Positions 6,019 to 6,128 of a DNA stretch of 6,128 nt are shown one piece after another (within the stretch, counting starts at the first letter, position 1; every line of letters starts with the position of its first letter). Source of the stretch: Bacillota bacterium (GTDB lineage Bacteria > Bacillota > Clostridia > Peptostreptococcales > Anaerovoracaceae); contig CAJPNN010000070.1 of assembly GCA_905372035.1 (NCBI GenBank), forward strand, positions 1 to 6,128, given 5' to 3'. The notes beneath the pieces are model-generated. The model saw only the letters and a program-made list of their open reading frames with translations. It was not told the origin of the DNA and made no database searches. Both the position numbers and the translations under genes were made by a program.

Positions 6019-6128
6019 TTATTCATCCAACATCAATTTGCCCTTTTTCGCTTTATCTTTTAGACGTTTCATTTGTTCTTTTTCTATTTGTTGAATGCTT
6101 TTCTCCGGAACAGGCAAATCTTCCGGCA
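6019..6128 (-). CDS. C-terminus of an unidentified protein (35 codons)
   Basis: A minus-strand frame enters from the right edge and stops at 6021-6019. The visible residues begin PEDLPVPEKSIQQIEKEQ and end KGKLMLDE, a strongly charged, lysine-rich helical tail. The start and most of the gene are outside the window. Tails like this occur on several mobile-element and DNA-binding proteins, but there is no diagnostic motif, so I assign no family. It precedes the OLD nuclease on the same strand, 231 bases from its ATG, with the hairpin and palindrome between them. Confidence 0.55.
   Translation of the reverse strand, partial: PEDLPVPEKSIQQIEKEQMKRLKDKAKKGKLMLDE

Overview
The window is AT-rich and looks like accessory DNA from a low-GC Firmicute, probably of the Clostridia. 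The grounds are base composition, AT-rich codon choice, GAGG-type ribosome binding sites and a TG-extended TATAAT promoter. The species cannot be named from the sequence. Nearly all genes are on the minus strand. Only a ferredoxin-type fragment at the left edge reads on the plus strand.

Left to right: (1) 1-210, the C-terminus of a protein with two 4Fe-4S clusters, plus strand. (2) 211-344, a short convergent spacer with two 24-bp tandem repeats centred on AACATGTT. (3) 345-1184, two closely packed minus-strand genes, a GNAT acetyltransferase and, downstream of it, an unrecognised 126-residue protein. (4) 1215-2071, a decayed paralogue of the next gene, with at least three frameshifts and no N-terminal domain. 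(5) 2181-3566, an intact regulator-like protein with a Schlafen-type AlbA_2 domain, a GHKL-like ATP-binding region and a winged helix. (6) 3575-3628, its promoter, flanked by inverted copies of a GTGGGGGATAAA-like unit. (7) 3642-4062, a spacer with no supportable gene. (8) 4063-5787, an OLD-family ATPase/TOPRIM nuclease related to GajA, a probable defence or DNA-processing enzyme, with no helicase partner in view. (9) 5801-6018, a control region with a possible 22-residue leader ORF, an intrinsic-terminator-like hairpin and an 18-bp perfect palindrome. (10) 6019-6128, the last 35 codons of another minus-strand gene.

The most notable signal concerns the AlbA_2/ATPase/winged-helix gene. The DNA that encodes its VG-rich linker is almost identical to the DNA around its own promoter: 21 of 22 bases match over one stretch. 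The promoter is a TG-extended -10 box lying between two inverted copies of that DNA. This suggests autoregulation, with an operator-like sequence also carried inside the reading frame as the interdomain linker. The neighbouring pseudogene keeps its own, different 12-nt linker repeat. The OLD nuclease, this regulator and its broken paralogue give the region the character of a defence or mobile island with turnover. A functional link between nuclease and regulator is inference only.
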